A stretch of 64,000 nt of DNA from contig CBDDAC010000019.1 in assembly GCA_965224765.1 (NCBI GenBank), positions 62,001 to 126,000 on the forward strand, in the 5' to 3' direction. The notes under the pieces were generated by a model. That model was given only the letters and a program-made list of their open reading frames with translations, was not told where the DNA came from and made no database searches. The position numbers were made by a program, and so were the translations under genes. Numbering within the stretch: position 1 is the stretch's first letter; every line of letters begins with the position of its first letter. Below are positions 18,532 through 27,610 of this stretch, in pieces. Source of the DNA: CAZDBA01 sp965224765. Lineage in GTDB: Bacteria > Planctomycetota > Planctomycetia > Pirellulales > Pirellulaceae.

Positions 18532-19851
18532 CTAGGCCGAGTTTCTTTTTGCTTTTGGGGTGCCATTGGGGCCCGCCGCGATTTCATCCACTCGAACGGT
18601 CAGTTGTTCGATGGAGCGACGACTGGCTTTGTCGATGGTAAATGTTGCGTTGTCAATAATGACAGATCGTCCTTCACGGGGGATCTCTTTGAGCTCATTC
18701 ATGATTAGGCCACTGATGGTGTCGAAGTCGCCGTCTTCTGGGAGTTCGAGTCCAAGCACTTCATTGACCATCGCAAGATTGGCAATGCCGAGGACCAGGG
18801 CATTTCCTGGAGAAGTCACTTGGATCTCGCTTCGTTGTTCGTTGTCGGTCTCGTCGACAATCTCTCCCACGATTTCTTCGAGAACGTCTTCGATCGTGAC
18901 AACACCCGCCATACCGCCGTATTCATCCTGAACAATGGCCAGATGAATGCGAAGGTTCTTGAATTGGGCCAGCATCTCATCCAGCAATTTGCTTTCGGGC
19001 ACCACGATGGGATCGCGAAGCAATTTGGCTAACGGTTTTCGTTTGCTTTCCGATTTAAGTGATTCTTTAAGCAAGTCCTTTGTATAGAGAATCCCAATCA
19101 CCTGGTCAGGTTTTTCTTCGTAGACGGGAATTCTCGTTCTACCGCATTCGACGGCGAAAGCCAGCATTTCGTCCCAGTCCGTATCGATCTCCATCGCGTC
19201 AACTCGCGATCGCGGAGTCATGACACTGCCGACCTCTTTTTCGTCGAGTTCGATCACTCCTTCGATCATATCCCTCTCGTCGGCTTCGAGAAGACCGTCT
19301 CGCTCACCTTCCGAGACGATGGATCGGATCTCGTCCTCAAGGGCTTCTTCTTCGTCGTCTTCTTCTTCGGGAACGCCCGAAGCACGCTGCACCAGTTCTC
19401 GCACGAATTTGCCACCAACCATCAAAGGCCAGACAAGCAGTGATACGGCCCACCATACTCGCCAGGTGTGATAGAGAAACTGTGGGGCCGCGATTTTTGA
19501 AACAGCAAACGGAACCCAACTATTGGCCAGCATCATGATCATGGTCAAAACGGAGACGATGGCTATCCAGCTGGTCCCATTCATCTCTGCCATGTTGCGA
19601 ATTTCGAAGAACCAGCCAATGGCTGCCGCCAGCCCAAAGGTTGTGGCAATGATGCGAAGAGTTTCTGCACCCAGAGCCATAAGTTCGTATTCATCAATGA
19701 TGCGTCCGAACAAGTCTTTGTTGCCGCGGCGCTCACAGTATTCTTCCAGTTCGTGTTTTGCGAATCCGTGAAGAACCTGAGCTGCCGTCGCCGCAAACGT
19801 TGACACAAGGATTGCGGTAATCATCAAAACTAGGAGGATGCCAGGCGTCAT
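18532..19851 (-). CDS. Hemolysin C/CorC-type DUF21-CBS membrane protein
   Basis: A 439-residue CNNM/CorC-family protein. The N-terminal DUF21 region (about 1-180) has several membrane segments. A paired CBS domain covers about 205-325 (MTPRSRVDAMEID, IPVYEEKPDQVIGILYTKDLL, HLAIVQDEYGGMAGVVTIEDVLEEIVGEI), and the C-terminal CorC_HlyC domain spans about 345-425. The family is linked to Mg/Co homeostasis. It is the last gene of a phoH-HD-ybeY-corC operon, and its ATG overlaps the ybeY stop by 4 bp (ATGA). This gene order is shared with many bacteria, where YbeY-CorC pairing is common. Confidence 0.9.
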   Translation of the reverse strand: MTPGILLVLMITAILVSTFAATAAQVLHGFAKHELEEYCERRGNKDLFGRIIDEYELMALGAETLRIIATTFGLAAAIGWFFEIRNMAEMNGTSWIAIVSVLTMIMMLANSWVPFAVSKIAAPQFLYHTWRVWWAVSLLVWPLMVGGKFVRELVQRASGVPEEEDDEEEALEDEIRSIVSEGERDGLLEADERDMIEGVIELDEKEVGSVMTPRSRVDAMEIDTDWDEMLAFAVECGRTRIPVYEEKPDQVIGILYTKDLLKESLKSESKRKPLAKLLRDPIVVPESKLLDEMLAQFKNLRIHLAIVQDEYGGMAGVVTIEDVLEEIVGEIVDETDNEQRSEIQVTSPGNALVLGIANLAMVNEVLGLELPEDGDFDTISGLIMNELKEIPREGRSVIIDNATFTIDKASRRSIEQLTVRVDEIAAGPNGTPKAKRNSA

Positions 19852-20351
19852 TGGCTGAACGGTTCCTCCAGCTCAAATTTGTAGGTATATCCGAGTTTGT
19901 CCATCAGGATTCGTTCTGCGGCTCGCATCGCTTGGCGATCTTGGTCGGAATGATCGTCGAAACCTGACAGGTGAAGCGCTCCGTGCACGACATACAGAAC
20001 CAACTCGGTGGCGGGTTCATTGCCAAATTCACTTGCCATACGAACTGCGGTTTCTGCGCTAACGACGATTTCGCCCTGGAGTGAATCTGACTCTGGATGT
20101 TTGCCCAGATCAAAGGTAATCACATCCGTCTCGTAATCGTGGTTGAGGTACTGACGGTTGAGCTCATGGATCTGGTCGTCGCCCACGATGGCGATGCTGA
20201 TTTCTGAGCTGGCGATTTGATGAGCTTGCAAGCTCTCATTGACCGCAGCTTGCAGCATCGACTCCAGTTCGGATTCTGTTGGAAAAAGGGAAACGATCTC
20301 ACCGGGGATCGATTCAGTGAAGGCAACTTCGACCGTATTCAATTGATTCAA
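19848..20351 (-). CDS. ybeY: Endoribonuclease YbeY, rRNA maturation factor
   Basis: A 167-residue metallo-RNase involved in 16S rRNA 3'-end processing and ribosome quality control. The zinc-binding motif reads HGALHLSGFDDHSDQD (about residues 125-140), matching H-x3-H-x5-H spacing with one extra Asp relative to the usual GYDH. ELNRQYLNHDYETDVITFDL is also typical. The start is a TTG at 20351 that overlaps the TGA stop of the upstream HD gene, so translational coupling is likely. The downstream CorC gene overlaps by 4 bp. Length is normal for the family. Confidence 0.93.
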   Translation of the reverse strand: MNQLNTVEVAFTESIPGEIVSLFPTESELESMLQAAVNESLQAHQIASSEISIAIVGDDQIHELNRQYLNHDYETDVITFDLGKHPESDSLQGEIVVSAETAVRMASEFGNEPATELVLYVVHGALHLSGFDDHSDQDRQAMRAAERILMDKLGYTYKFELEEPFSQ

Positions 20352-22684
20352 GCCATCTGTTTTTCAGATGGCGGCTTTTCAGTTTGTTGTTCAGGATATT
20401 TTACGCGGCCGTGATACATCGCGTTTAGCGATTTGACCATACTCTCTTCGACGATATGTAATTGTTGGAGAGTGATAGAGCATTCGTCAAGTTGTCCATC
20501 GTTAAGTTTCTTTTTGGTGATGGCAGTTACGAGGCTCTCGATGCGAGCAGGAGCCGGTTCACGCAGAGCTCGGCTGGCACTCTCTACGGAATCTGCCAGC
20601 ATCATGACGGCTGCTTCTGGGGTTTGTGGTTTTGGGCCCGGATAGCGGAAGTCATCTTCTTCCACCGCTTGGGCGTCTTCATCGCCCTCACATTGTTTTG
20701 TGGCACGATTGTAGAAGAACTCTACAACGGTGGTGCCATGATGTTGCTCGATCAGATCGATGATGCGCTGGGGCAGTTTGTGTTGTCGGGCCATTTCCGC
20801 ACCGTCTTTGACGTGGGAAACGATGACAATCGTACTCATGGTGGGTTCAAGGTCATCGTGCTTGTTCTCGCCACCGCCCTGATTCTCAATAAAGTATTCA
20901 GGTTTTCTGATTTTGCCAACGTCGTGGAAATAGGCTCCGACCCGGCACAATAGGCCGTTGGCTCCAATTGATTTAGCCGCTGCCTCAGAAATCGACGCAA
21001 CATTAATGCTGTGGTTGTAGGTCCCTGGAGCTTGCTGGACCAGTTGCTTGAGAAGCGGATGATTGGCGTCGCTGAGTTCCAATAAACTGATATCGGTTTG
21101 AATGTCGAAGCCTTGTTCGATAAAGGGAAGCAAGATTGTCATGAATAACCCGGCTAGCCCCGCACTTCCTGCGTACCACAGTCCGTCCATCCAAAGCTCA
21201 TGACTGATGGGTTGCCCGAGTAAATTGTTGATCCCAATCGCGATCGGGAAAATGATTGTGGCAGTGACCAATCCAACGTAGACAAGTTTGGTGCGGCTTC
21301 TGATTTTTCCGCAAAGCATAGCGGAGGTGCAGGTCGCTGCCGACAGAATCACAAATTCAGCGACTCCGTATCCGTGCAGGATCGTAAACGCCAGCGCCGC
21401 CAGAGAACAAAGGAATATCGCCAATTCTGAACTGTATGCAATGGAGACAATCATCGCGAAGATGATGAAGGGGATGATTTCCGCTCGCCATTCAACGATC
21501 GAAGCAAGAACCCAGCCCAACAGGAATGTTGCAAAGGTTAGCCCCACAAGAATCGAGAAATGTTTGATTTCGTCAAGCAACTCCCGATCACGATTAACAA
21601 GGTAGCTGCTTAGCAGTGAAAAAATCACAAAGAACGTGCCAAAGAACCATGCAGAACGTCCCACTCGTTGCAGCAGGGTCATGTTTTCCACCGCGGCTTC
21701 GTATTCTTTGCGAAGCAGTTTGATATCCACATCGTCCAGAGGCACACCTGCTCGAATGACCAGACGCTCAACGTCGTCAAGTTCTTTGTCGAGTGGATCG
21801 CCAGTTCGATACTCCTTCATTTGAGGATCGACCTGTTCAGCGGCAAGTCTTTGATCATTTTTTGATCTCACCCGATCCCATTTAAGAGTCGTGGTCAGCT
21901 GGGGCCGGATCCAGTCAAAAAGTCGATCTGTGACTAGGCTGGAATCCGAGATAATGGCTGATTCTTTTTTGAGTTCTTCCAAAAGATTTTTTTTGAGTTC
22001 ATCACTGATTTTCGCGATGCGAACTTTTTCAACTTGAGTTGTTTTTGCGTCTTCAGGAGTTCCTTTGCTGTAGATCTTAATTTCCTGAAGGCTGCCATGT
22101 TGAAACTCGTGTTCGAGATTCTCCAACAATCCGGTTACTTCGATATCCAGCAAAACTGTTTTGACGACTTTGGTAAGCGTCTCCAGCGATTCATCTTTGA
22201 TTAGAGCTTCACGAAATTTACTCAAGTCGCTCATCGGATCATTGTGATCCATCGATTGATTATCTGTGTTGGCAAGAAATTTGGACCAAACGTTGCTGGT
22301 TACTTGTTCGCTGGATTTTTGTTTGACGGCAAACACGTCATCGATCAGCTGATCTCGCAAGTCAATCAGGGCTTGGCGATCGTTTTCATAATAGCAACTG
22401 ATTTTTCGTTTTTCACGTTCGCGCGCTTCCTCGGTTGCTCTCAGATCTTCCGCTTTGAAGTCAGTACGCGAATACATGTCGCGCAAGGGCGCTTGGCGCG
22501 TTCGGTAAGGAAATGCCGGAGCCCAGCCAAGTGTGAACACCCAAAGTGTTAATGTGGCAATTGAACACACCAGGATTTTGGTCCAGACATCTCGTCGCGC
22601 GAAAAATTCGGCTGCGGATGCATAGACCCCAGTCTTGGAGGTTGGCAAAGATCGGCGTAGGCGATTTGTTGATGTGTTTGACAT
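20348..22684 (-). CDS. 7TM-HD (PgpH-like) phosphodiesterase
   Basis: A 778-residue receptor-like protein. One membrane helix lies near 35-55, followed by a large extracytoplasmic 7TMR-HDED-type domain (about 60-330, charged and alpha-helical), seven hydrophobic segments (about 335-525), and a cytoplasmic HD domain. NHSINVASISEAAAKSIGAN and GAYFHDVGKIRKPEYFIENQ give the HD metal-binding core (HD near residue 586); HVKDGAEMARQ and IEQHHGTTVVEFFY follow. Firmicute homologues (PgpH) hydrolyse c-di-AMP, so that activity is inferred, not shown. It is second in the phoH operon. Confidence 0.9.
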   Translation of the reverse strand: MSNTSTNRLRRSLPTSKTGVYASAAEFFARRDVWTKILVCSIATLTLWVFTLGWAPAFPYRTRQAPLRDMYSRTDFKAEDLRATEEAREREKRKISCYYENDRQALIDLRDQLIDDVFAVKQKSSEQVTSNVWSKFLANTDNQSMDHNDPMSDLSKFREALIKDESLETLTKVVKTVLLDIEVTGLLENLEHEFQHGSLQEIKIYSKGTPEDAKTTQVEKVRIAKISDELKKNLLEELKKESAIISDSSLVTDRLFDWIRPQLTTTLKWDRVRSKNDQRLAAEQVDPQMKEYRTGDPLDKELDDVERLVIRAGVPLDDVDIKLLRKEYEAAVENMTLLQRVGRSAWFFGTFFVIFSLLSSYLVNRDRELLDEIKHFSILVGLTFATFLLGWVLASIVEWRAEIIPFIIFAMIVSIAYSSELAIFLCSLAALAFTILHGYGVAEFVILSAATCTSAMLCGKIRSRTKLVYVGLVTATIIFPIAIGINNLLGQPISHELWMDGLWYAGSAGLAGLFMTILLPFIEQGFDIQTDISLLELSDANHPLLKQLVQQAPGTYNHSINVASISEAAAKSIGANGLLCRVGAYFHDVGKIRKPEYFIENQGGGENKHDDLEPTMSTIVIVSHVKDGAEMARQHKLPQRIIDLIEQHHGTTVVEFFYNRATKQCEGDEDAQAVEEDDFRYPGPKPQTPEAAVMMLADSVESASRALREPAPARIESLVTAITKKKLNDGQLDECSITLQQLHIVEESMVKSLNAMYHGRVKYPEQQTEKPPSEKQMA

Positions 22685-22728
22685 AGGAGTGAATTCAATG
22701 ACCCGGATTGGCCTGGTGATTGAATTTG

Positions 22729-23685
22729 CTAATCCATACTATCCGATGGCTGGTTGTCGTAGGCTTCAACGATTTTTTGAACTAACCGATGTCGGACAAT
22801 GTCCGCTTGAGTCAGTCTAACAATTTCGACATCTTTGATTTTTCCCAGTCGTTGTAAACCATCTGCCAAACCACTTCGCTGAGATCGCGGAAGGTCGGTT
22901 TGGGTGGGGTCACCGGAAACCACGATTTTAGAGTCATGTCCCATTCGAGTTAAGAACATTTTCATCTGGGAAATCGTGGTATTTTGGGCTTCGTCCAAAA
23001 TAATAAACGATTGATTGAGCGTTCTGCCCCTCATATAGGCCAGGGGAACGACCTCAATTACGTCCTGACTGATTAATCGCTGGACCTGATCGTAGCCTAC
23101 CATTTCGTGAATTGCATCCAAAAGGGGACGCAAATACGGGTTGATCTTTGCCTGCAAGTCACCGGGAAGGTAACCCAGACTCTCGCCAGCTTCGACGGCA
23201 GGTCGGACCAGGACGACTTTGCGAACCTGCTGTTGCTTCAGCGCTTCGACTGCCATCGCCACGGCCAAGTACGTCTTGCCAGAACCCGCCGGTCCGATCG
23301 CAAAGACAAGATCGTTTTTACGTATCGCGTCAATGTACTTGGCCTGACCAGGAGTTCGAGGTCGAATCTGACGGCCAACTTCAAGAACTTCGATGGAGTG
23401 AGATGCACTGATTCCAGTGAACTCACCTTTGACTCGCGCGATCGTTTCGTCAAACGCTGCAGGTGTAAGGCTGCCGGTGCGCCGAACAATTGATTTGAGT
23501 ATTTCAATTGCTTCCGTAACTTGGGTAACGGAATCTTCGTCTTCACCAATCACGCGAATCTGTCCATTGCGATGAATGATGTCGACTTGGAATTGATCGC
23601 GAAGTCTTCGTAGGTGTTGGTCTTTTGCGCCAAAAAGTGGGAGTACCAAGTTCGGCTCAATCGATGAGATTGTCGCTTCTGTCAT
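22729..23685 (-). CDS. phoH: PhoH-like ATPase
   Basis: A 318-residue PhoH-family P-loop ATPase, probably RNA-linked. The N-terminal part is KH-like (LRRLRDQFQVDIIHRNGQIRVIG), followed by Walker A GPAGSGKTYLAVAMAV (about residues 139-154), VRPAVEAGESLGYLPGD, Walker B FIILDEAQNTT and VSGDPTQTDLP. The start at 23685 (MTEATISSIEPN) is preferred; 23709 is also open. Neither start has a strong Shine-Dalgarno sequence. It heads the operon with the HD phosphodiesterase (44 bp downstream), ybeY and corC, an arrangement consistent with RNA metabolism and ribosome maturation. Confidence 0.93.
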   Translation of the reverse strand: MTEATISSIEPNLVLPLFGAKDQHLRRLRDQFQVDIIHRNGQIRVIGEDEDSVTQVTEAIEILKSIVRRTGSLTPAAFDETIARVKGEFTGISASHSIEVLEVGRQIRPRTPGQAKYIDAIRKNDLVFAIGPAGSGKTYLAVAMAVEALKQQQVRKVVLVRPAVEAGESLGYLPGDLQAKINPYLRPLLDAIHEMVGYDQVQRLISQDVIEVVPLAYMRGRTLNQSFIILDEAQNTTISQMKMFLTRMGHDSKIVVSGDPTQTDLPRSQRSGLADGLQRLGKIKDVEIVRLTQADIVRHRLVQKIVEAYDNQPSDSMD

Positions 23686-24600
23686 AAGATACTGCGGGGG
23701 GTGCCGCATCCGAAGGAATGTTTAGTCCTAAAATATAGTTGATTGTAGAGCCGAAGCAGGCATTTGTTTGCCCGGTAATTCTAAGTCTATTGCCAGGCAA
23801 TAAGGTAGAATCATGCCCTCGTTAGCTACACCATCATTTTGTTCCATATCTAAGGATTAAACGTCATAACCATGACTCGTTGGGTCCTCAGAAGTTCGCT
23901 TTTTTTGTTGACAGTTAGTGTTTTATGAGCCTGCTGGACAGTTGGGCAGAACGATTGGGAGTGACCTGAAACTCATTTTGCCAATCGGATATGGACGTTG
24001 CCGAGCTCTAAATCGCTGATTCTAGGGAGGCTGACTTCTTTGCAACGAACATGGCACATGAGTCGTATGTGACGTCGTCTATCAAGCACGCTCACCAATC
24101 AAACTTTTTTGCGTTCCTTCTTTTGCCAGGACACTTTCTACTACCCGTCCAAATCGCAAAATGCATTTGCCGCGGAGCGGCTATTTCTCGTAGCCCCAGA
24201 CTTCAATCTGGGGTGAAACGTCCCCAACCAAAACCAAATCGCGGAGCGATGGCATCGGTTTCCCAGCCAAAACGCTCTGTCCTGTGGCATTGAAATTGAG
24301 GCTTCCGTGGTCGCCCCCTTCCCGATGCGTCCGACCCTCCCGGTGAGGCTGTGAATTTTCCATTCGTACGTGAAGCGAAAACTTAGAAGCAGTGGTTTCC
24401 ATAACCGGCGGAATGTGGATATTCAGATGCAGTTGGCTACTGAATCAGCCGCCAATCGAGACAGGCATTTTTACTGCTTCGGAAAACGGCGGTGGCTTCC
24501 CCTCCCTGGTCGCTGCGCTCCCGACTCTCCCGCTGGCTCACAATACAACATATGTTTTTGGAGGGTGAAGGGTGCATGTTTTGCTGCTTCTTCAAAAAAA
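23686..24600. other. Gene-free region between phoH and the IS4 relic
   Basis: About 0.9 kb with no supported gene. It holds a REP-like palindrome and its flank (24164-24213), followed by an ACCAAAACCAAATCGCGGAG stretch. Proline/arginine-rich short frames near 24500 are not convincing. It probably contains the phoH promoter and decayed mobile DNA. Confidence 0.5.
24164..24213 (+). repeat. REP-like palindrome with conserved flank
   Basis: CCCCAGA (24194-24200) and TCTGGGG (24207-24213) form a 7-bp hairpin around CTTCAA. The 30-bp left flank (GCCGCGGAGCGGCTATTTC core) also flanks the right end of the IS at 14311-14358 in inverted orientation, with few changes. Confidence 0.75.
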
Positions 24601-24999
24601 TCAAGTTGTTGACCCGGGTCCAAATGCTAACCATGCGGATGCGTAGCAGCTGGCTACCTGAATCCCTTTCCAGAGTGTCTCTGGCCCTGGGACAGATTTG
24701 GCGTGGTCAATAAAGCCTCCCAAACGTGAGATGGTACGAATTACTTGGTTTAGTGTCGGGGGTTCTTGGGGAATTTCTTTACCCAGCACGGAATAAACTG
24801 ACTTCCATTCACAAGGCTCGAAAATCAATTCACAACTGATATTTGGGCATTCCCGTCCCAGCATACACAGATACATTACTCGCCAAGCGACAACCATGTA
24901 CAGGGCGATGGCATTTTCAATCGGCTCAATTTTACGAAACTGGCGACGTTCGATTCTGCAACCGGACTTCAGGGTGCGAAAGAAAATTTCGATTTTCCA
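24601..24999 (-). pseudogene. C-terminal part of a split IS4-family transposase
   Basis: This is the 3' piece of a Tn5/IS4-like DDE transposase. From 24999 it reads WKIEIFFRTLKSGCRIE and continues (ALYMVVAWRVMYLC, GLGGFIDH-like ISRLGGFIDH, TLWKGIQV) to a stop at 24601. Its 5' portion lies at 27611-28633. The two pieces are in the same frame on either side of a 12-bp near-direct repeat, and joining them restores a 469-codon protein with the full Y-2-R-3-E-6-K signature. It is therefore disrupted only by the serine-recombinase element. Confidence 0.85.
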
Positions 25000-25069
25000 G
25001 TCACGATGCGTCCTTTGTGTACGGTATATCTGGGGAGCAGGTTACGATTCGTTTGATTTGATTCATTCA

Positions 25070-27262
25070 TTATTGTCGGTGATTCTTGGTCGGGGTCGTG
25101 AGTTTGACTGGTTTGTTCTTGTCTTTCCAGCTGTGTTGGTAATTGCGAAGCCTGTCTAGCCGCTTCAACTCTTGAGCGTTTGCGAAGATGGCCCAGTGGC
25201 CTCCGGTCTCGGCAACTTTGCGAGCGATGACCCAACCGACTTTACGCCAACGATGCATCGTAGTGACCGGCATCTTTAGATGCATTGCCAAGTCAGGTAA
25301 CCACCATTCATCCTCACGCAACTGGCTTTGATCTCGTGGTGATTTGGGCTGTATGCCGCGGCGTTCACGTTCGCGACGCATGAGTTGGCAGACAGTATTG
25401 CGTGTGAATTTCGTCGCCCGCTTTACTGGACGAAAGCCATCCTTGTTCAATGCATCGGCGATTTGTGCCAATGTTTTCCCTTCCTGCTTGAGATGCTCAA
25501 CGCGTGCTATTAACTCGCCATAGTTACTCACCTGGTCGTACCTTTGTACAGGGCGGCGGTGAGCAAGATGGCTGACGAAGCCGCCTGCGAAGCGGACCTC
25601 GACGTCCACGTTTTCACTATCACCGTTGACCGTAACAATGACACGTTCAAGTAACGTGCGTGCGATCACTTGACGATCTTCGGGACGCGTCGTTTCTGCA
25701 TTCCATAGCGCTGCGACATCGGCGGACAACTCTTTGATTCGCAGGGCTTCGCTAGTCGTCAGTTCGCCTGGTTGAGCTTCAGTGAATCGACGATGCTCCA
25801 GACGAAGTTGTTCCTGATCACGAAGTTTCTCTTCCCAGCGACGTTCTAGTTCTCGGGCAACCAGTCGGTTCTCTGGATCAACCGACATGTATTGTCGATG
25901 GGCCAAACTGATCTCGTAGTCAATTCTGGCAAGCCGATGTTGCCATTGTTGATTCGCATCGACGCGTCTTTTAACGATGTCACGCGCAGCGTTGAGACTC
26001 AGTTCGATCGCTGCTGGAGTGAGTGCTTCCAGCAGAAGTCGGCCGACAAGCAGATCAAGTTCCGTTCCCGAAAGGCTTTGGCAGCTTTGTTCGCCATAGT
26101 CGAGTTTTCCACGCTGACAGGCGTAACGAAGTCGGTTGCAACTGTAGCCGATCATCATGCTGCGACCACAACGTCCGCACTGCAGGAGTCCGGCCAACAA
26201 GCTCGTACCTCGACCGGGTGATGCAAGAAATCGGCTCTTCCGGCTGTTTTCTTCGAGTTTTCGCTGGTTTGTCTCGAATTGGATCCATGTAATGTACGCG
26301 TCGAATCGGTCCTTAATCAGGACACGACATTCATCGTGTTTTCGCAACGTGCGACCCGTGGTGGGTCTGCCGGGGATTTTCTTTTTTGGGTCGATTTCTC
26401 GATGGCCCCAACGATACGCTCCGGCATAGATTGGATGATGCAGGAGATTCAATAGCGTCACCCGATTGAGACGACGCCATTGCAATTGACCGCGGTCAGC
26501 ACCGAAGTGGGGACGCACCGGCATTTGAATCTTGTCTTCCACCATGGATCTAAGCAGTCCACTGATACTGCCCCATTTCGAGAATCGATCAAAGATGCTT
26601 CGGACAACAGCTTGAACTTGTTCGTCGGGATCCAGCGCGAAATCACCAGCCGCTGTTCGTACGTACCCAATCGGAGGATGATTGAGCACTTCTCCGCGAG
26701 CGGCTTTGTTGCATAGTCCCAAGTACATTCGATTTTTCAATACATGGAGTTCGGCTTCACTCATCGTTCCTTTGAGACCGAGAAGCAATCGGTCGTTATG
26801 ATCACTCGGATCGTAGACGCCATCGGTATCGGCGAGTAGCGTCTGATAGATCGCACACAACTCCAACAGTGCATGCCAGTCTTTGCCAGACCGTGATAGC
26901 CGACTCATCTCCAGACCAAGCACAATCCCCACAGAGTCTTTACTGATCTCGGTGAGCAGTCGTTGGAATCCACTACGCGTTTGGCTTGACACACCACTCT
27001 GTCCAAGGTCTTCGTCGATCACTTCGACCCTGTCTCGCGCCCACCCAAAGGCAACGGCGCGATCGGCCAATGCATATTGCCTAGCCGTCGACTCTCGATG
27101 TTCAAGTACCTGTTGTTGTGTTGACTGGCGCACGTAAACAACTGCCAGTCTGTCTAAATGCGATGACTTGATCTTGGTTGGGATCGCGGCACTGAGTTGT
27201 ACTGCGCGATTGTTGATTGACTTGGCAGCTTGATCCAGTTCGGTGGATGTGTTTCTACTCAT
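25070..27262 (-). CDS. Large serine recombinase with C-terminal HTH
   Basis: A 730-residue site-specific recombinase. The resolvase domain starts near 38 with VVYVRQSTQQQ, Ser47 being the expected nucleophile; EVIDEDLGQSG and LGLEMSRLSRSGKDW follow. A Recombinase domain covers about 190-300, and a zinc ribbon lies at LLQCGRCGRSMMIGYSCNRLRYAC. A helical, coiled-coil-like stretch spans 430-510. The C-terminus adds a DNA-binding segment that resembles an excisionase/MerR-type winged helix (WLPDLAMHLKMPVTTMHRWRKVGWV). It overlaps the upstream small gene by 8 bp. It presumably catalyses integration and excision of its own 2.6-kb element. Confidence 0.9.
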   Translation of the reverse strand: MSRNTSTELDQAAKSINNRAVQLSAAIPTKIKSSHLDRLAVVYVRQSTQQQVLEHRESTARQYALADRAVAFGWARDRVEVIDEDLGQSGVSSQTRSGFQRLLTEISKDSVGIVLGLEMSRLSRSGKDWHALLELCAIYQTLLADTDGVYDPSDHNDRLLLGLKGTMSEAELHVLKNRMYLGLCNKAARGEVLNHPPIGYVRTAAGDFALDPDEQVQAVVRSIFDRFSKWGSISGLLRSMVEDKIQMPVRPHFGADRGQLQWRRLNRVTLLNLLHHPIYAGAYRWGHREIDPKKKIPGRPTTGRTLRKHDECRVLIKDRFDAYITWIQFETNQRKLEENSRKSRFLASPGRGTSLLAGLLQCGRCGRSMMIGYSCNRLRYACQRGKLDYGEQSCQSLSGTELDLLVGRLLLEALTPAAIELSLNAARDIVKRRVDANQQWQHRLARIDYEISLAHRQYMSVDPENRLVARELERRWEEKLRDQEQLRLEHRRFTEAQPGELTTSEALRIKELSADVAALWNAETTRPEDRQVIARTLLERVIVTVNGDSENVDVEVRFAGGFVSHLAHRRPVQRYDQVSNYGELIARVEHLKQEGKTLAQIADALNKDGFRPVKRATKFTRNTVCQLMRRERERRGIQPKSPRDQSQLREDEWWLPDLAMHLKMPVTTMHRWRKVGWVIARKVAETGGHWAIFANAQELKRLDRLRNYQHSWKDKNKPVKLTTPTKNHRQ

Positions 27263-27500
27263 CGCATGTCACCTCCGGCGTTTCCGGAAGTTGGCGATGA
27301 AGCATGATCGTCAGACGATCGATGACCCGATGCTGGTGACCGGGCTCCAGGTGTTGCCAGAATTCGGCCAATGGGAGTGTTGGAGGCAACGGCTTGGGCG
27401 GACCGATCTGAGCTGAGCGCGGGGGGGAATCTCTGGTCGTGACATTGTTGACCTCCGTTGTCTGAAACTTCCAAATGCTCAACAGACGACCGTTGCTCAA
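27255..27500 (-). CDS. Small accessory protein of the serine-recombinase element
   Basis: An 81-residue frame whose stop overlaps the recombinase start by 8 bp (ATGAGTAG), typical of translational coupling. The C-terminal half (LPLAEFWQHLEPGHQHRVIDRLTIMLHRQL) looks like a short helical protein of the kind seen upstream of this recombinase type; the N-terminal third is unconvincing, and a GTG near 27439 may be the true start. No function is known. An overlapping frame at 27259-27672 was judged less likely but cannot be excluded. Confidence 0.55.
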   Translation of the reverse strand: MSNGRLLSIWKFQTTEVNNVTTRDSPPRSAQIGPPKPLPPTLPLAEFWQHLEPGHQHRVIDRLTIMLHRQLPETPEVTCDE

Positions 27501-27610
27501 ACCAATCTGCTAGCAACAGCAACGCGTCGGCGTCGATACAGGGAAGACCATTCTTCTTATGCGGCGTGCAGATACAAGAGTGATCTTTCGGTGTATCTGG
27601 CTTGGCAGAC

